From: CAKZLS01 sp963771545
GTDB taxonomy: Bacteria; Pseudomonadota; Alphaproteobacteria; Rhodospirillales; Defluviicoccaceae
Direction: 5' to 3'
Length of the DNA: 64,000 nucleotides
Assembly (NCBI GenBank): GCA_963771545.1
Contig: CAVYTX010000002.1
Span: 1,488,001 to 1,552,000, forward strand
Below the pieces are notes generated by a model. The model saw nothing but the letters and a program-made list of their open reading frames with translations, made no database searches and had not been told where the DNA came from. The position numbers were made by a program, and so were the translations under genes. Within the stretch, counting starts at the first letter, position 1, and the number at the start of each line of letters is the position of its first letter. Shown in pieces: positions 1-10,622 of the stretch.

Positions 1-1
1 G

Positions 2-1168
2 GTTCCCGAAGAGGAAGGGTTCTCGGTTCCCCCGATCCAGCGGCAAACGGTCAAGGTCCGCCGTGGAGACACCTTTTCCGGCCTGTTGAGCCGCGTTGGA
101 ATTGGCGGCACGGACGGCAACGCCGCCGTCGCGGCCCTGAAAAAACATTTCAATCCGCGGCGGATTCGCGCCGGCCAGGAGATTGCCGTAACCTTGGAAC
201 CGCTGGGCGACAAAGCGGGCTCCATTCGGCTGCTCGGCCTGACGTTCGAATCCGATCCCCTGCACGCGGTTTCCCTGGTCCGTGCTCCGGACGGGACGTT
301 CGACGCGTCCAAGGAGCCCCTCGCCACGCAAAACGACGTGGCGGCGGCAAGCGGCACCATCAATTCGAGCCTGTTCCTGGCCGGGCAGAAGGCCGGCGTG
401 CCCGCGCGGGTCATCGCCACAATGATCCGAGCCTACTCCTGGGACGTGGATTTTCAGCGCGACATCCAACCGGGCGACCGGTTCGAAGTCATGTACGAGC
501 GATTGCTCAACGATGAGGGCGACCTGGTTCGCGGCGGCGACGTCCTGTACGCGGCGCTGACCCTGGGCGGACGCCGTCACGCCGTTTACCGGTTCACCAC
601 CGCCGACGGCAAGACCGACTTTTACACCGAAAAGGGGCGCAGCGTTCGCAAGGCCCTGCTCCGGACGCCCGTGGACGGCGCCCGCCTGTCCTCGGGCTTC
701 GGCCGGCGCCGTCACCCGATTCTCGGCTATACGAAAATGCACCGCGGTCTGGACTTCGCGGCGCCCCGGGGCACTCCCATTTTTGCCGCGGGCGACGGCA
801 CGGTGGATTTCGCCGGCCGCAAGGGTGGTTACGGCAACTATGTGCAAATCAAACACAATGGCACCTATTCGACGGCGTACGCCCACATGAGCCGCATCGC
901 CAAGGGTATGCGCGGCGGCATACGGGTGAAGCAAGGACAGAGAATCGGTTCCGTCGGCAGCACCGGCCGTTCGACCGGTCCCCACCTGCACTACGAGATC
1001 ATCAAGAAGGGCAGCCAAATCAATCCGCTTACGGTCAAGACGCTGGAAACACCCCAGTTGGCCGGTAAGGACCTCAAACGCTTTCGCGCCCACATGAGCG
1101 AAAAAAGCCAACAATTCGCGGCGCTGGCCGGCGCCGCCGACGTCGCCGTGGCGTCCGAAGAATACTAA
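2..1168 (+). CDS. M23-family metallopeptidase, N-terminus outside window
   Basis: The reading frame is already open at base 2, so the start and any signal peptide lie upstream. The visible part begins with an OapA/LysM-like stretch (VKVRRGDTFSGLL) that in this family binds peptidoglycan. A linker domain follows, then an M23 LytM-type peptidase in the last third. Zinc and catalytic residues are visible as HRGLDFAAPRGTP (His and Asp ligands) and HLHYEI (catalytic and ligand His); the glycine-rich strand GGYGNYVQIKHN lies between them. Such enzymes cut peptide cross-links of murein in the periplasm or regulate amidases. All metal-binding residues are present, so it should be an active endopeptidase rather than an EnvC-like degenerate activator. 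The family call is secure; the substrate bond is inferred. Confidence 0.9.
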   Translation, partial: VPEEEGFSVPPIQRQTVKVRRGDTFSGLLSRVGIGGTDGNAAVAALKKHFNPRRIRAGQEIAVTLEPLGDKAGSIRLLGLTFESDPLHAVSLVRAPDGTFDASKEPLATQNDVAAASGTINSSLFLAGQKAGVPARVIATMIRAYSWDVDFQRDIQPGDRFEVMYERLLNDEGDLVRGGDVLYAALTLGGRRHAVYRFTTADGKTDFYTEKGRSVRKALLRTPVDGARLSSGFGRRRHPILGYTKMHRGLDFAAPRGTPIFAAGDGTVDFAGRKGGYGNYVQIKHNGTYSTAYAHMSRIAKGMRGGIRVKQGQRIGSVGSTGRSTGPHLHYEIIKKGSQINPLTVKTLETPQLAGKDLKRFRAHMSEKSQQFAALAGAADVAVASEEY

Positions 1169-1256
1169 GAACGGTTTCGGCGGTAGCGCGCGGCTCCGTT
1201 CTCGGGCACAGTCGGTCCAAGGTTTCCCTTCGTTTCCATCGGCCGCCAATGACGCG

Positions 1257-1955
1257 ATGATCCCCTTTCGCACGACCGCGCCCTGTCACGCATCGCCGAT
1301 CGTGACGATGAGCCTGATCGTCGCCAACATCGCCGTGTTCTTTATTCAGCAAGGATTGCCGCCGCCGGAAGCGGCGAACTTCATCTATTCCTACGCCCTG
1401 GTTCCCGCCGTCTATGGCAACCCCACCCTAGCCCGGGAAGCGGGCTTCGATCCCCTCAACGTCCTGCCCTTTCTCACCAATACATTCATGCACGGCGGCT
1501 ACCTGCATCTGATCTTCAACATGTGGACGCTGTGGCTGTTCGGCCTGCCGGTGGAAGACCGGCTTGGCCCCTGGTGCTTTCTGCTGTTTTATCTGGGGTG
1601 CGGACTGGCCGGCAGTGTCGGCCATCTGATCTTCAATCTGGAGTCCACCGTACCGGCACTCGGCGCCTCGGGAGCCATCGCCGGAATGCTCGGCGGGTTC
1701 GTGCGGCTTTTCCCCAAGGAAAAGGTGGCGCTCATCCAGCCAATTTTCATCTTCCCGGTCCTGTTTCATCTGTCGGCGGTGGCGTTCACCGCGCTATGGT
1801 TCGGGATTCAGATGCTCCAGGGCGCGTTCGCGCTGACCCAGGACTCGGCGGGAGGCATCGCGTGGTGGGCCCACATCGCCGGTTTCGCCGCCGGGTTAGC
1901 CATCGCCGGGCGTCTGGCCAACTCTCATGGCCCGCCCGGTCCCCGGCGATCGTAA
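1257..1955 (+). CDS. Rhomboid-family intramembrane serine protease
   Basis: 232 residues with about six hydrophobic segments. The catalytic serine lies in GASGAIAG (about residue 143) and the partner histidine in WWAHIAGFAAG near the C-terminus. The HGGYLHLIFNMWTLWLFG motif of the rhomboid core is also intact. Rhomboids cleave transmembrane helices of client proteins inside the inner membrane; the client is unknown here. The N-terminal MIPFRTTAPC is the usual short cytosolic lead of alphaproteobacterial rhomboids, supporting the ATG at 1257. The gene ends 5 bases before the convergent DUF1127 gene. Confidence 0.93.
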   Translation: MIPFRTTAPCHASPIVTMSLIVANIAVFFIQQGLPPPEAANFIYSYALVPAVYGNPTLAREAGFDPLNVLPFLTNTFMHGGYLHLIFNMWTLWLFGLPVEDRLGPWCFLLFYLGCGLAGSVGHLIFNLESTVPALGASGAIAGMLGGFVRLFPKEKVALIQPIFIFPVLFHLSAVAFTALWFGIQMLQGAFALTQDSAGGIAWWAHIAGFAAGLAIAGRLANSHGPPGPRRS

Positions 1956-1960
1956 TAATC

Positions 1961-2209
1961 TCAGTTCTTCCAGAACGGCTTGGTGGCCTCGGCATCGATA
2001 CCGTCCCGGGTCAGTCCCAAGTCATGGAGGCCGCGTTCGCTCATCCCCATCAACTGGCGGCGTTCGTGCGTCCGGTCCTGCCAGTCCCCGAGGACATCAA
2101 AGGCTCGGATAAAAATCTCTCTTGCGCTGACGAAACGAGTCCGGCTCCGGAAACGCGGCGTCGCATGCCCCAGAACACCCTCGCAACCCCGCGCCATCAG
2201 AACGTTCAT
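1961..2209 (-). CDS. DUF1127 (YjiS-like) small protein
   Basis: 82 residues. The C-terminal half (WQDRTHERRQLMGMSERGL, then a G-L-T-R-D-G stretch) is the DUF1127 signature: an Arg-rich helix followed by the M-(S/D)-(E/D)-R-x-L-x-D-(I/L)-G-(L/I) box. The start is the ATG at 2209, which has AAGGAG seven bases upstream; the earlier in-frame TTG lies inside that ribosome site. Members are small cytosolic proteins. In other alphaproteobacteria some influence RNA turnover, phosphate or carbon metabolism and motility, but no function can be assigned from this sequence. It is divergent from the LysR regulator across a 136-bp gap. Confidence 0.85.
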   Translation of the reverse strand: MNVLMARGCEGVLGHATPRFRSRTRFVSAREIFIRAFDVLGDWQDRTHERRQLMGMSERGLHDLGLTRDGIDAEATKPFWKN

Positions 2210-2345
2210 CGTCGTCTCCTTCAATTATCGGGCCGATTCACCGAACCAGCAGGTTGATCTGTGGACAGGTTAATCGATTCTCCCTACCCTGCACAAACGA
2301 CCATATCTCTGGTACGCATAAGTAAATCTAATCCACTGGAGACCC

Positions 2346-3251
2346 ATGAGCCGTCAACTGCCCTCGCTGAACGCCTTGCGCGCGTTCGAGGCCGCGGCCC
2401 GCCATCTGAGCTTTACGCGCGCGGCCGACGAGCTGAACGTCACCCAGGCGGCGGTCAGCCATCAGATCAAGGCCCTGGAGGACCAGCTGGGAATCATCTT
2501 GTTCCGCCGTCTCAACCGCGCCTTGCTGTTGACCGACGAGGGGCAGATGCTGTTTCCCGGCGTGCGCGACGCCCTGGACGCCCTCGCCGAAGCCACGCAC
2601 CGATTGAAAGCGCGCGAGGCCGGCGGCCCGCTCACCGTCAGCACCCTGCCGTCGTTCGCCGCCAAGTGGCTGGTTCCGCGCATGAGCCGGTTTCAGGATC
2701 GCCATCCCGAGATCGAATTGCGGATCGCGGCCGCCGAACGCTTGGTGGATTTCGCCCGCGACAACGTCGACGTCGCCATTCGCTTCGGCCGAGGCGACTG
2801 GCCCGGCGTTCACGTGGAACTGGTGGCCGAGGAAACGGTGACCCTTGTCTGCGGCCCGGCGGTCCGCGACAGCTTGCGCGAGCCGTCGGACATCGCCCGC
2901 TTTACTTTGCTTCACGAGGAGATGCTGCCGCTGGACCCGTCTCCCCGCTGGGAGACCTGGCTGCGGGCAGCAGGGGTTACCGGGCTGGAAACGTCGCACG
3001 GTCCGCGGTTCAGTCATACCCACATGATGCTGCAGACGGTAATGGACGGCCACGGACTCGCCCTCGCCGGAACCCTCCTCGTGGACGACGATCTCGCCGC
3101 CGGCCGTCTCGTCGCGCCATTCGATCTCAAACTCCCGTCGGGCTTCGCCTACTATCTCGCATGCCCGGCGCCAGCCTCCGACCGCCCGAAGATCAAGGCC
3201 TTCTGGCGGTGGGTGCTGGAGGAGACCGCCGGATACAGAGAAAACCGGCCG

Positions 3252-3257
<6 letters not shown>
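2346..3257 (+). CDS. LysR-family (GcvA-like) transcriptional regulator
   Basis: 303 residues. The N-terminal winged helix-turn-helix (about residues 6-65) reads LSFTRAADELNVTQAAVSHQ, typical of the GcvA subgroup, and is followed by the linker helix and a periplasmic-binding-like effector domain. It would bind DNA as a tetramer and respond to a small metabolite. The start ATG at 2346 follows GGAGACCC. Its stop overlaps the convergent acetoacetyl-CoA synthetase stop by 6 bases, so it is not in an operon with that gene. Candidate targets are the divergent DUF1127 gene or itself; this is inference from position only. Confidence 0.9.
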
Positions 3258-5204
<1,947 letters not shown>

Positions 5205-5330
5205 GGCGCGTGCTCCCCGGGGCTTTTCGTTCGTTTCGTTTGGGAGCAGTATGGGGACGCCGCGCGGCGGGCGCAACCCGGACCCGCGCGGGTCGTTTGC
5301 GCAATCGGGTCCGCTCCACCCCATCTTATA

Positions 5331-5588
5331 CCAATGCTCGCTGATAGGGACTCATTGTGATCGTGTTTCCCGCATCCTCGGCGGGAGGGGCCGCGCCGGC
5401 GATGGGGACCCATCGTCAAGCGGTCCGGACGCCCCGAGGATGCGCGAAGCAGGACCCCGAGGGCGGCCTATCGAGGTTTCCGTACGGCGTCCCGCGGCGC
5501 TTGTGATGCTCCCGCATCACGGCGCACCACGCTCCTTGCCGGAACCCTCGATAGGCCGTCACAATGGGTTCCTATCAGTGAGCATTGG
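5331..5588. repeat. P element copy 1 (258-bp palindromic MITE-like repeat)
   Basis: A 258-bp element bordered by TA on both sides (5329-5330 and 5589-5590). Its outer arms are inverted repeats of about 31 bases: the left arm begins CCAATGCTCGCTGATAGG and the right arm, read on the other strand, begins CCAATGCTCACTGATAGG. Two further hairpin arms lie inside: arm A (about 5365-5455, closed by GCATCCTCGG and CCGAGGATGC) and arm B (5465-5557, closed by GGCCTATCGAGG and its complement). The fold predicted by eye is a three-way junction. Copies 2 and 3 lie at 48131 and 53606. TA borders plus terminal inverted repeats fit a Tc1/mariner/IS630-type non-autonomous element. It fills most of the 395-bp gap between the synthetase and the transporter. 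Confidence 0.9.
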
Positions 5589-5599
5589 TATTACCGGTT

Positions 5600-6499
5600 A
5601 TGATCGAGCTTCAATCCGCCGCCAATGCCTTTGGCCGCCTGTCCGCGCCCAGCCGGGGCATCGTGTACATGATCGGCTCGGGCGCCTGTTTCGCGGCGAT
5701 GATCGCCATCGTCCGCTACCTTTCGACGCAGGTGCACACCATCGAGCTGGCGTTTTTCCGCAATCTGTTCGGGCTGGCGTTCATGGTGCCGTGGATCCTG
5801 CGGGTGGGCCTGGCGGGGCTCCGGACCAAGCGGTTCGGGACGCACCTGTTCCGCTCGCTGATGGGGCTCGCCGCCATGCTGTGCTTCTTCACCGCCATCG
5901 GCCTGCTGCCGGTGGCCGAGGTGACGGCGCTGACCTTCACCGCCCCGCTGTTCGCCAGCGCCGGCGCGGCGCTGATCCTCAAGGAGCGCGTGCGGCTGCG
6001 GCGCTGGACCGCCATCCTCACAGGCCTCGCCGGCGCCTTGATCATCCTCCGCCCGGGAGCGGAAACCATCCAGCCGGCGTCCTTGATCGCGTTGGCCTCG
6101 GCCGGGTTCATGGCCATCGCGGTGCTGTCGGTGAAGGCGCTGTCGCGCACCGAAAACCCCAACGCCATCGTCGTCTACATGGGCATGCTGATCACGCCGC
6201 TGTCGCTGATCCCGGCGCAGTTCGTGTGGGCCGCGCCGCCGCCCGAGACCTGGGGGTGGCTGGTGCTGATGGGACTGGTGGCGACCATGGGCCAGGTGAT
6301 GCTGGCCCGCGCCTGCGCCGCGGCCGACGCCTCGGTGATCCTGCCCTTCGATTTCGCGCGGCTGGTGTTCGTCGCCATTCTGGGGTTCGTATTGTTCGGC
6401 GAGCGGCCCGACATCTGGACCTGGGTCGGCGCCGCCCTCATCATCTCCGCCACCGTCTACGTGGCCCACCGCGAATTGAGACTGGAACCGCCCATCTGA
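5600..6499 (+). CDS. DMT-superfamily (EamA) transporter
   Basis: About 299 residues from the ATG at 5600, with ten hydrophobic segments arranged as two EamA repeats. This is the layout of drug/metabolite exporters such as RhtA- or YdcZ-like permeases. It should sit in the inner membrane; the substrate cannot be read from sequence. An upstream in-frame TTG at 5585 lies inside the end of repeat element P1 and is unlikely as a start. The ATG has no good Shine-Dalgarno sequence, so a later start is possible. The gene begins 11 bases after P1, so its promoter must be in or before that element. Confidence 0.85.
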   Translation: MIELQSAANAFGRLSAPSRGIVYMIGSGACFAAMIAIVRYLSTQVHTIELAFFRNLFGLAFMVPWILRVGLAGLRTKRFGTHLFRSLMGLAAMLCFFTAIGLLPVAEVTALTFTAPLFASAGAALILKERVRLRRWTAILTGLAGALIILRPGAETIQPASLIALASAGFMAIAVLSVKALSRTENPNAIVVYMGMLITPLSLIPAQFVWAAPPPETWGWLVLMGLVATMGQVMLARACAAADASVILPFDFARLVFVAILGFVLFGERPDIWTWVGAALIISATVYVAHRELRLEPPI

Positions 6500-6532
6500 C
6501 ACGGGTACCATGTGGAGATCGAGGGTGCCTTC

Positions 6533-7393
6533 ATGGACCTCACGTTCTTCGCCTCCGAATGGTGTCCCGCGCCGGCGCGGGCGCCCGACGACACCGCCAT
6601 CTTCGCCGTGGGCGACATGCACGGCTGCCTCGCCCACGTGGACGCCATGCTGGCCCTCATGAAAGAGCTGGGAACCACGAGCGTGCATCGGCACGTGCAC
6701 CTCGTCACCATCGGCGACTACGTGGACCGGGGCGTCGACAGTCTCGGCGTGCTGGAGCGGGTGCGGCGGCTGACCCGGGAAACCTGGGCGTCCATCCACA
6801 CGCTCCGCGGCAACCACGACCAGTTCCTGATCGACTTCCTCGAGCGTCCGGAAATCGACCCCGCGTTCATGGACCTTTGGCGGGGTAATGGCGGCGACCG
6901 GACCCTGACCGAGATGGGTATTTCCCATGTCGATGTCTATCGCCAGCCTCTCGCCGACCTCCGGCAGCGAGGGCGCGAGGCGCTGACGCCCGGGATCCAC
7001 GCCCTGCTCGACGGCCTGCAAACCACGGTCCGCCTCGGCGGCTGGTTGTTCGTTCACGCCGGCGTCCATCCGACCCGGCCGCTCGCCGAGCACACCCCCG
7101 CCGAGTTGATCTGGATTCGCGCCCCGTTCCTCGGCGGCGCCGGCTGGAGCCACGCTTTTTGCGTTGTTCACGGTCACACCATCCGGGGACACGAGATTCT
7201 GCCGCACCGGGTCGCTATCGATTCCGGCGCCTACCACACCGGCATTCTCAGCGGCGTCGAGATCGAGCGCGACCGGCTGCGCTTCCTCGCCGTCGGCGTC
7301 GATCCGGACCTGCGCTGGCTGGAGGCCCTCCCCGGCCATCCGCCCGACCGCCAGTACACGTCCCTGGCCACGATCAAGGTCGCGGCGGAGTAA
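6533..7393 (+). CDS. Calcineurin-like metallophosphoesterase (PPP-type phosphatase)
   Basis: 286 residues from the ATG at 6533; a GTG seven codons earlier is possible. All metal-binding blocks of the PPP/ApaH-like family are present in order: GDMHGC (near residue 26), GDYVDRG, RGNHDQ, FVHAGVHP and HGHT. It could dephosphorylate Ser/Thr residues or cleave dinucleoside polyphosphates; the sequence resembles bacterial Ser/Thr phosphatases of the PrpA/PrpE type more than ApaH, but this is tentative. It follows the EamA gene by 33 bases in the same direction and may be cotranscribed. Confidence 0.88.
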   Translation: MDLTFFASEWCPAPARAPDDTAIFAVGDMHGCLAHVDAMLALMKELGTTSVHRHVHLVTIGDYVDRGVDSLGVLERVRRLTRETWASIHTLRGNHDQFLIDFLERPEIDPAFMDLWRGNGGDRTLTEMGISHVDVYRQPLADLRQRGREALTPGIHALLDGLQTTVRLGGWLFVHAGVHPTRPLAEHTPAELIWIRAPFLGGAGWSHAFCVVHGHTIRGHEILPHRVAIDSGAYHTGILSGVEIERDRLRFLAVGVDPDLRWLEALPGHPPDRQYTSLATIKVAAE

Positions 7394-7575
7394 TTAATTC
7401 CAAATCCCCCAGCCGACCAAGATGCCTGGACTGGGTGAAATCGGTTTGACGACACGTGTCGTCAAAACAAAGCCAAAAATGACGACATTGTTCGCGAAAA
7501 AGATGACATTTGCCGACTTGACATTGGCTAAGCGCTTGGTTTCATTGGCATGAAATAAAAATGGGTCAAAATGTC

Positions 7576-8763
7576 CACACTACACGACTCTGCTGGTTTT
7601 TGGATTGAGGCGTCGCTTTGGCCAAGTTCGTGTCCATGTGTGTGCGGCTTTGTCGGGTCGGTGGAGGATCCAGTTTCGTAGGAGGTCGAAGCCGAGGCGA
7701 AACCAGGATTTGTAGCGGTATCCGTGTGTGCGTTTCTTGATGGCGGCGCCGGCCTGAGCGGCGGCGGCGGTAACGTGAGCCCAGGCCATGGCGAGAGAGA
7801 TGATAATGAGGAGGGTGTTGAGTTTGGCCGGGTCGGTGATGCGTGTGTCTTCCATGTTGAGACCACGGGTTTTGCTGTCGCCAAACAAGCATTCGATCTG
7901 CCACCGTTTCCTGTAGATGTGGAGAGCCTTGTCGGTGGGTCCGTTGGTGGCGACGATCAGGAACTCATCGTCGGCGAGGCGCTTGGCCGCGAACGCGAGA
8001 GGCAGTCCCGGGCAGTCGGTCATGGCGGCGAGACGTCCCGGCCGCGCCAGGATCTGCTTGGCTTTCCGGCGCGTGCGCAACAGGCTTTTGAATTGATAGG
8101 TGTGACCGTCCTCGAGATAGATGACGGTGTCCTCCTTCAGCCGGATGGCGAAGATGATGTTGTTTTTCAACAGGAATTCCATCCACCTGACGCCGATGAA
8201 CTCGCGGTCGGCGAGGAGCCAGGAGATCGAGGCGGGATCGAAGATGGCGAGGTAGCGACGCATCAAGTCGATGCGGTCATCCTGGGTGCTGCATCCGCCG
8301 CTGGGCAGCAGCGTCCACATCAGCGGGATGCGCACCCGCCGCGTGGTGATCGCCAGCGTCAGGATGTTGACGTCACGGCGGCCGATCTTCCAGTTGGTCC
8401 GATCCAGGCACAGGACCCAAGGCGGCTTGATCCCCAGCCACTTGACAATGAGCGGCGCCGACCAGTTCCCGTCGAGGCGCACATACTGGAAAAATCGCTG
8501 CAGGCGGCGATACGCCGATGGGATCGAAGCGGTCCCGGAAAGCTGGCTGGCAATGTGACTCAGATTGACCGTGCGGCCGTTGACCATACCCAAAATCAGC
8601 AACGCCAACGTTTCCACACGCGACTTGCCGAGATCAAGATGGCGCGATAGCGTACCCATGAGAGCGTCGAGAAGATGTCGGTTCATGAACGGCTCCGTTC
8701 GCAAGACAGAATCGTCCAGAACAGCACATTCTCGGCCTCTCAGCTAGACTGTCGTGTAGCGTG
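7576..8763 (-). mobile_element. IS4-superfamily insertion sequence, complete
   Basis: 1188 bp bounded by 13-bp inverted repeats: CACACTACACGAC at 7576-7588, and GTCGTGTAGCGTG at 8751-8763, whose complement differs at one position. A 9-bp direct repeat, CAAAATGTC, flanks it at 7567-7575 and 8764-8772, the expected target duplication. The single transposase gene fills the element and its stop codon lies within the left inverted repeat. It inserted into an R repeat, so R copy 1 is older than this insertion. Confidence 0.93.
7580..8704 (-). CDS. IS4-family DDE transposase
   Basis: 374 residues. The DDE blocks are visible: WVLCLDRTNWKIG (first Asp), SWLLADREFIGVRW (second Asp) and the YREK-like block IYRKRWQIECLFGDSKTRG carrying the Glu, as in IS4-family enzymes. 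It catalyses cut-and-paste movement of the surrounding 1188-bp element. The reading frame is intact, so the element may still be active. A start at the ATG seven codons downstream (MNRHLLDALMG) is equally plausible. Confidence 0.9.
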   Translation of the reverse strand: MRTEPFMNRHLLDALMGTLSRHLDLGKSRVETLALLILGMVNGRTVNLSHIASQLSGTASIPSAYRRLQRFFQYVRLDGNWSAPLIVKWLGIKPPWVLCLDRTNWKIGRRDVNILTLAITTRRVRIPLMWTLLPSGGCSTQDDRIDLMRRYLAIFDPASISWLLADREFIGVRWMEFLLKNNIIFAIRLKEDTVIYLEDGHTYQFKSLLRTRRKAKQILARPGRLAAMTDCPGLPLAFAAKRLADDEFLIVATNGPTDKALHIYRKRWQIECLFGDSKTRGLNMEDTRITDPAKLNTLLIIISLAMAWAHVTAAAAQAGAAIKKRTHGYRYKSWFRLGFDLLRNWILHRPDKAAHTWTRTWPKRRLNPKTSRVV

Positions 8764-9058
8764 CAAAATGTCGTCATTTGTCATCATTTGTCATCAAAAA
8801 CATTTGCAATACATTGAAAGATATAACATATTAGCTCTCACTTATTCTTGAGCCGTAACGACGCAAGTCTTTGAAAACAAACAAAATACGCCGTTCCGAA
8901 CTCGGACCGTTCCGCTTTCGATGTCGTCATTTGTCGTCATATTGTACCGATTGTTCCAATATAGAATTTTGGCTGGTTCGAGCTTGAAAATCGGAATCCT
9001 ATCCTATTTCCGGTGAAATTTCAATGGCGTTCGCCGCCGCGTCAGCGGTCAAGGGCCA

Positions 9059-9262
9059 TCAGTCCAGCCTAGCGGTGAAACCGGCGGCGGTTACGGCGGC
9101 GATGAGTTGATCGGCGTCGGCGTCGCCCGTCACGGTGGCGCGGCCGCGTTCCAGGTCCACGTCGACCACCCGGTCCACGCCCGGCACCTTGGCGAGCGCG
9201 TCGCGGACGGCGCCGACGCAATGTCCACAGCTCATCCCTTGGATATTCAATCTGGTTTCCAT
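9059..9262 (-). CDS. copZ: Heavy-metal-associated domain protein, CopZ-like copper chaperone
   Basis: 67 residues from the ATG at 9262; the frame is open upstream, but METRLNIQGMSCGHC is the normal N-terminus of this family. The metal site is GMSCGHC (MxCxxC) near residue 10, followed by the beta-alpha-beta-beta-alpha-beta pattern of one HMA domain. It would bind Cu(I) in the cytosol and hand it to a P-type ATPase or regulator. No copper ATPase or CueR-like gene is visible in the window, so it stands alone. MerP-like mercury binding is less likely because there is no signal peptide. Confidence 0.88.
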   Translation of the reverse strand: METRLNIQGMSCGHCVGAVRDALAKVPGVDRVVDVDLERGRATVTGDADADQLIAAVTAAGFTARLD

Positions 9263-9402
9263 GGTCAGTCCTCTCCTCCGATCCGCCGCGTTTCCATAGG
9301 AGCGCGAGCCATACCGCACCCTGTCATGCCGGCCAGCGCGCCGGAAAAGACCCGTGTCTGCGTGATCGCCAACTCAGCAACCATCGCCTGAAGCCGCGGC
9401 GG

Positions 9403-10066
9403 TCAATCCTTGGCCTTGGCCCGTGGCCCGCCATGCTCCATGGCGGCCATGCGCGCCTCCAGATCCCTGATCCTCAGATCCAGAATCCCCGGATCCTGCA
9501 CGGAGGCAACGGATACGGAAGCGACGGCATTCCCAACGTTGGCCCCGTCCGCGCCATCGGCCTGAAAACCCAAGGGAACTCTTATCGGACGGCTGATCAA
9601 GCCGCCGGAGCCCCGCGAGATTCGCCCGGATCGTCTCCATATCGCCGACGGACACGGTGGCGGCGGCTCCCTTGACGGCGAAGTCCAGCCGGGGCACCAC
9701 GTCCAGCATGAGGGCGACCCGCGCCATCAGCTTGAGGTCGATCTTGCCCGAACCGCCGCTTTCCAACCGCGACAGCGCCGAGGTGGAAACGCCCGCCTGC
9801 TCGGCGGCCATCTCCATGCTCAAGCCGCGCGCCTCGCGCACCGCCCGCAGCGCTTGGCGGGTCTTGGCGACAAATCCGGCAACGATGTCTTCGTTGTCGG
9901 CCACCGCCCGCGCCCATTCGCGCTGTTCCATGTCGCCCGCGGAGACCGAGTTGATCATGTCGCTCAAGAACGCATCGCCACCGAGGGCGGCACAATCCGC
10001 ATTCCATTCGTTGGACGAATCTTTGGGCGGGGTTTGTCCATGCGCGGGCATTTGTTCATCAAACAT
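9403..10066 (-). pseudogene. Xre-family regulator with probable frameshift
   Basis: The frame from 10066 codes for about 150 residues with a helix-turn-helix (MAAEQAGVSTSALSRLESG, near residue 90) of the Xre/HipB type. After about 9612 that frame becomes a Gly/Arg-rich, out-of-frame-looking tail running to 9374. A second frame, beginning near 9600 and ending at 9403, reads like the natural end: DLRIRDLEARMAAMEHG, a short amphipathic helix. The span is one base more than a multiple of three, so a single inserted base near 9600-9615 (or a 2-base loss) would explain it. A sequencing error is the alternative. It follows an unknown 103-residue gene by 63 bases in a toxin-antitoxin-like layout. Confidence 0.6.
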
Positions 10067-10129
10067 ATGAGTGCTCTTTTTATGATTGTTTTCTTTTGGA
10101 ATTCGGCAGCATCGTCGGCGCCAGCATGA

Positions 10130-10441
10130 TCATGCGGGCGCGAATATCGGAGCCACATTGTGAAATCGCGCGGCATAAAACGCGTAGGCGCTTATCCGCG
10201 TCACCACCACGCCCACCTCGATATTGGGCTCCTCTTCGTCCAACCCTCGGATGACGTGCAGTTGCACGCCGGGGCTTGGGGACGCCAGCCGCGTATGTTC
10301 GTCGAAATCCAACTCGTCGAGCGCCTTCACGATGGTCCGGCTCTTGCGCAGGACGCTGGCCCGGCGGACGCGGCGATCGCTGTTCGCCAGGTCCACGAAT
10401 AGGCGTTTGATACTTTCGTCGATCGTGAAGGTGCCCGTCAT
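10130..10441 (-). CDS. Unknown 103-residue protein upstream of an Xre regulator
   Basis: I do not recognise a family. The protein is mixed alpha/beta with a basic helix near residues 20-40 (DRRVRRASVLRKSRT) and a strand-rich C-terminal half, and has no signal peptide or membrane segment. It lies directly upstream of, and in the same direction as, the helix-turn-helix gene at 10066. In HigBA-like and other type II modules such order means toxin first, antitoxin second, so a regulator-partner pair is possible. Sequence resemblance to RelE/HigB is not evident to me. Coding status is supported by sensible composition compared with the shadow frames. Confidence 0.5.
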   Translation of the reverse strand: MTGTFTIDESIKRLFVDLANSDRRVRRASVLRKSRTIVKALDELDFDEHTRLASPSPGVQLHVIRGLDEEEPNIEVGVVVTRISAYAFYAARFHNVAPIFAPA

Positions 10442-10622
10442 GCTGTATTTATACCTACGGTCGTTGATGTCCCCCGATGAAAATCACGATCTTCATCCGC
10501 ACATATTGCCTGGGTCCCGGGCCGCCGGCGCGCGGTAGTCATGCGTGACCATCGCTCGGACACGGGTGACAGCCTATTTTATTCATCAATAGTCCGTGTT
10601 CGTCAATGAAATGGAGGCAATT

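Larger units (their letters stand above)
7447..8962 (-). repeat. R element copy 1, interrupted by an IS4-type element
   Basis: An inverted copy of the 321-bp repeat also found at 47421 and 53201. On the plus strand it starts with the palindrome TGACGACACGTGTCGTCA and ends near GATTGTTCCAAT. It is split at 7575/8764 by a 1188-bp insertion sequence; the two halves total about 319 bases without the insert, matching the intact copies. It carries many TGACGACA or TGTCGTCA motifs and is AT-richer than its surroundings. I see no gene in it. The 286-bp stretch from 8773 to 9058 is mostly the right half of this copy. Confidence 0.85.

Noticed and set aside
5591..7339. A 582-codon minus-strand frame opposite the EamA and phosphatase genes
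   Set aside because: Low-complexity Gly/Arg/His/Glu product, typical of antisense of high-GC genes; both sense genes are well supported.
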